From the NCBI GenBank assembly GCA_001312505.1, contig BBDW01000016.1, forward strand, positions 1 through 62,222: 62,222 nucleotides of DNA, read 5' to 3'. Of this stretch, positions 61,005 to 62,222 are shown piece after piece (positions within the stretch are counted from its first letter, which is position 1; the number at the start of each line of letters is the position of its first letter). Under the pieces are notes generated by a model. That model was not told the DNA's origin, did not search any database, and worked only from the letters and a program-made list of their open reading frames with translations. This DNA comes from Mediterraneibacter faecis JCM 15917. Its GTDB lineage: Bacteria; Bacillota; Clostridia; Lachnospirales; Lachnospiraceae. A program made the position numbers and the translations under genes.

Positions 61005-61847
61005 ATGGGAGAGAAAAGAGCATATAAACCACGGAAGCCCGGCGGGGGCCGAAAGAAGCTGAAGCCGGAGTACGATGCCGGGAAAAATCTGAAAGAGCAG
61101 ATGGACGCTGCTGTGACCCTTTATAATTCTGAGATGTCCTTGCAGGCCATCGGTGAGGAACTGGGATTAAATCCAATAAAGGTACGGAAGCTGCTCATCA
61201 CAGCCGACGTGTATGAATCGGAAGTGGCGGAGAAGGTGCGGGATACCTTTGAGGAGTATCGAGAAACACAGAACTATAAAGAAGCAATTTTCTCAACCGC
61301 AAATGCTCTCCAGATCTCCAAAGCCTCAGTCACCTCGTACCTGCCATATAAAAAAGGTGTGTACTTTCCAAGTACAGCAGATAAAAAGAAAATCAGTGTC
61401 GGAGCAGAGCGGCAACGGAGATACAGAGCGATGAAGCGGTGGAAGACTGATCCGACAGAAGAAAACTTCTGGGGGGGTGTGGTTGTGGCTTATGCCGGTG
61501 TAAAATTCAAAACTTACTCTGGGCTGTCATTTTCTTATGAGGTACGGAAAGGCAGGAACGGTGAGTACACAAAAGAGCTGTGGATCGACCGCCGGGAGAA
61601 GAGTAAAAGTTTGGCGTGGAGTTCAGTGCTGTTGGCATTGAAGAATATTAAAAAGGTGGGAGAAGTGGTAGACCGACCGAAAGCTCTGGGTGATATCCGG
61701 GGGGGCGTGACTTACATCTACGGGATGTTCTATCGGTTCGGACTAATCGATGTGCCGGATGAAGTAAAGGAGAAGATGGGTCATCCGAAAAACGCCAAAA
61801 ATAGGTTGCTATGTGCAAAAGTCTACGGTAATATGTGCCGTAACTGA
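61005..61847 (+). CDS. Unknown HTH-containing accessory protein
   Basis: 280 residues. A basic N-terminus (KPRKPGGGRKKLKPEYD), then a helix-turn-helix-like stretch (MSLQAIGEELGLNPIKVRKLLITADVYES), a second helical block (IFSTANALQISKASVTSYLPYKKG) and a beta-rich C-terminal half (FWGVVVAYAGVKFKTYSGLSF). Such proteins occur in clostridial accessory regions; I cannot assign a function. Two G7 tracts (61471, 61698) add glycines; a natural G5 at 61034 encodes GGG in frame. It starts 2 nt after the VOC stop. Confidence 0.6.
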   Translation: MGEKRAYKPRKPGGGRKKLKPEYDAGKNLKEQMDAAVTLYNSEMSLQAIGEELGLNPIKVRKLLITADVYESEVAEKVRDTFEEYRETQNYKEAIFSTANALQISKASVTSYLPYKKGVYFPSTADKKKISVGAERQRRYRAMKRWKTDPTEENFWGGVVVAYAGVKFKTYSGLSFSYEVRKGRNGEYTKELWIDRREKSKSLAWSSVLLALKNIKKVGEVVDRPKALGDIRGGVTYIYGMFYRFGLIDVPDEVKEKMGHPKNAKNRLLCAKVYGNMCRN

Positions 61848-61891
61848 GGATGTGAATCTCAGTTGGGAAGGATGGTAGCATTATAGAAAAA

Positions 61892-62218
61892 TTGAAGGAA
61901 ATGCTGGAGGAGTATTTGAAGAAAACAGAGCCAGAGTATTATCCGCCTGTAGAAAATCTGCTGGATCTGATTTACGAGCATTACACAGAGAACAACCCCG
62001 CAGAGAAAAACACAGTTGCCGGGAAGGCAGCAAAGGCAAAGGAAAAGGAACTGGAAGAGTGGCTGCGTGGGCTAGATGGTATGGATAGGTTGGTAGATGA
62101 TTATGTCGGAGATAAGATTCCACTTTGGGAAAAGATCATGGACCGGCAGGGGACGGTGTGCTGTGCATGGGAGAAGACTGCTTTTGAGGAAGGTCTGAAA
62201 GTCGGGATACGCTTATGA
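61892..62218 (+). CDS. Unknown accessory protein (DUF6809-like layout), start uncertain
   Basis: 108 residues from a TTG at 61892. The ATG at 61901 directly abuts AAGGAA, and a good box (GGAAGGAT, 61866-61873) would best serve codon 61880-61883 (ATT/ATA), so an error near the start is possible. YYPPVENLLDLIYEHYTENNP and the closing AFEEGLKVGIRL are like small clostridial proteins of the DUF6809 type; this match is from memory and weak. Confidence 0.45.
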   Translation: MKEMLEEYLKKTEPEYYPPVENLLDLIYEHYTENNPAEKNTVAGKAAKAKEKELEEWLRGLDGMDRLVDDYVGDKIPLWEKIMDRQGTVCCAWEKTAFEEGLKVGIRL

Positions 62219-62222
62219 TGGA

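Overview
The window looks like a chromosomal segment from a gut-type Lachnospiraceae (Clostridia, Firmicutes). This is inferred from the gene families: a CBS/DRTGG-type manganese pyrophosphatase, a long-form PRPP synthetase, a LoaP-type NusG paralogue heading a polysaccharide operon, AP2-domain and TIGR04255 proteins, and strong AGGAGG-type ribosome binding sites. No rRNA, tRNA or CRISPR array was seen.

Positions 1-29.9 kb are a housekeeping backbone of moderate GC: a Uma2 nuclease, an S1 protein, Mn-pyrophosphatase, flavin reductase, threonine aldolase, enolase, a sugar nucleotidyltransferase, galE, a YkgJ protein, recQ, a SulP transporter, a polysaccharide deacetylase, a YbiT-like ABC-F protein, a patatin, ppk, galM, topB, a hexapeptide acyltransferase, a beta-hydroxyacid dehydrogenase, mgsA, prs and an AAA-ATPase/nuclease. 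A 419-bp MITE-like element sits between the deacetylase and the ABC-F gene.

Positions 29.9-34.4 kb hold the most interesting part: two adjacent DNA-inversion modules, each with its own tyrosine recombinase. Module 1 is an outside promoter (29969-29997), a 35-bp inverted repeat (30001-30035 and 31776-31810) enclosing two convergent genes that each start beside a repeat, and a recombinase (31810-32747). Inversion would swap which gene faces the promoter. Module 2 is a 25-bp perfect inverted repeat (32880-32904 and 34314-34338) enclosing an integrase and an outward promoter that now points at the AP2/loaP/polysaccharide operon. Inversion would turn that promoter round toward the recombinase of module 1, so the two switches may be cross-wired.

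Positions 34.4-50.6 kb are a long AT-rich exopolysaccharide/capsule operon: an AP2 protein, LoaP antiterminator, WecG/TagA-type transferase, two pyruvyltransferase-FrhB pairs, four glycosyltransferases, two acyltransferases, Wzy, a structured non-coding stretch, and a Wzx flippase. An IS4-type element with an amber-mutated transposase follows.

Positions 52.4-56.1 kb carry a candidate conflict/defence pair: a protein of about 1,100 residues with an N-terminal phosphoribosyltransferase-like domain, and a 111-residue protein. The C-terminus of the first and the N-terminus of the second share a YGxVGxIIE...GS...N-x-N motif, as expected of a homotypic (amyloid-like) signalling pair. The rest (56.2-62.2 kb) is a mosaic: a gene remnant, a second nucleotidyltransferase, VanZ, a TIGR04255 three-gene cassette, and small accessory genes.

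One warning affects the whole window. I counted 34 G or C tracts of exactly seven bases, most adding one Gly or Pro at a position where the family normally has one fewer, and about 33 reading-frame breaks in 22 genes, including many housekeeping ones. Base-level error in the sequence is the simplest explanation, so genes are annotated across the breaks. Protein lengths quoted are after restoring frame.
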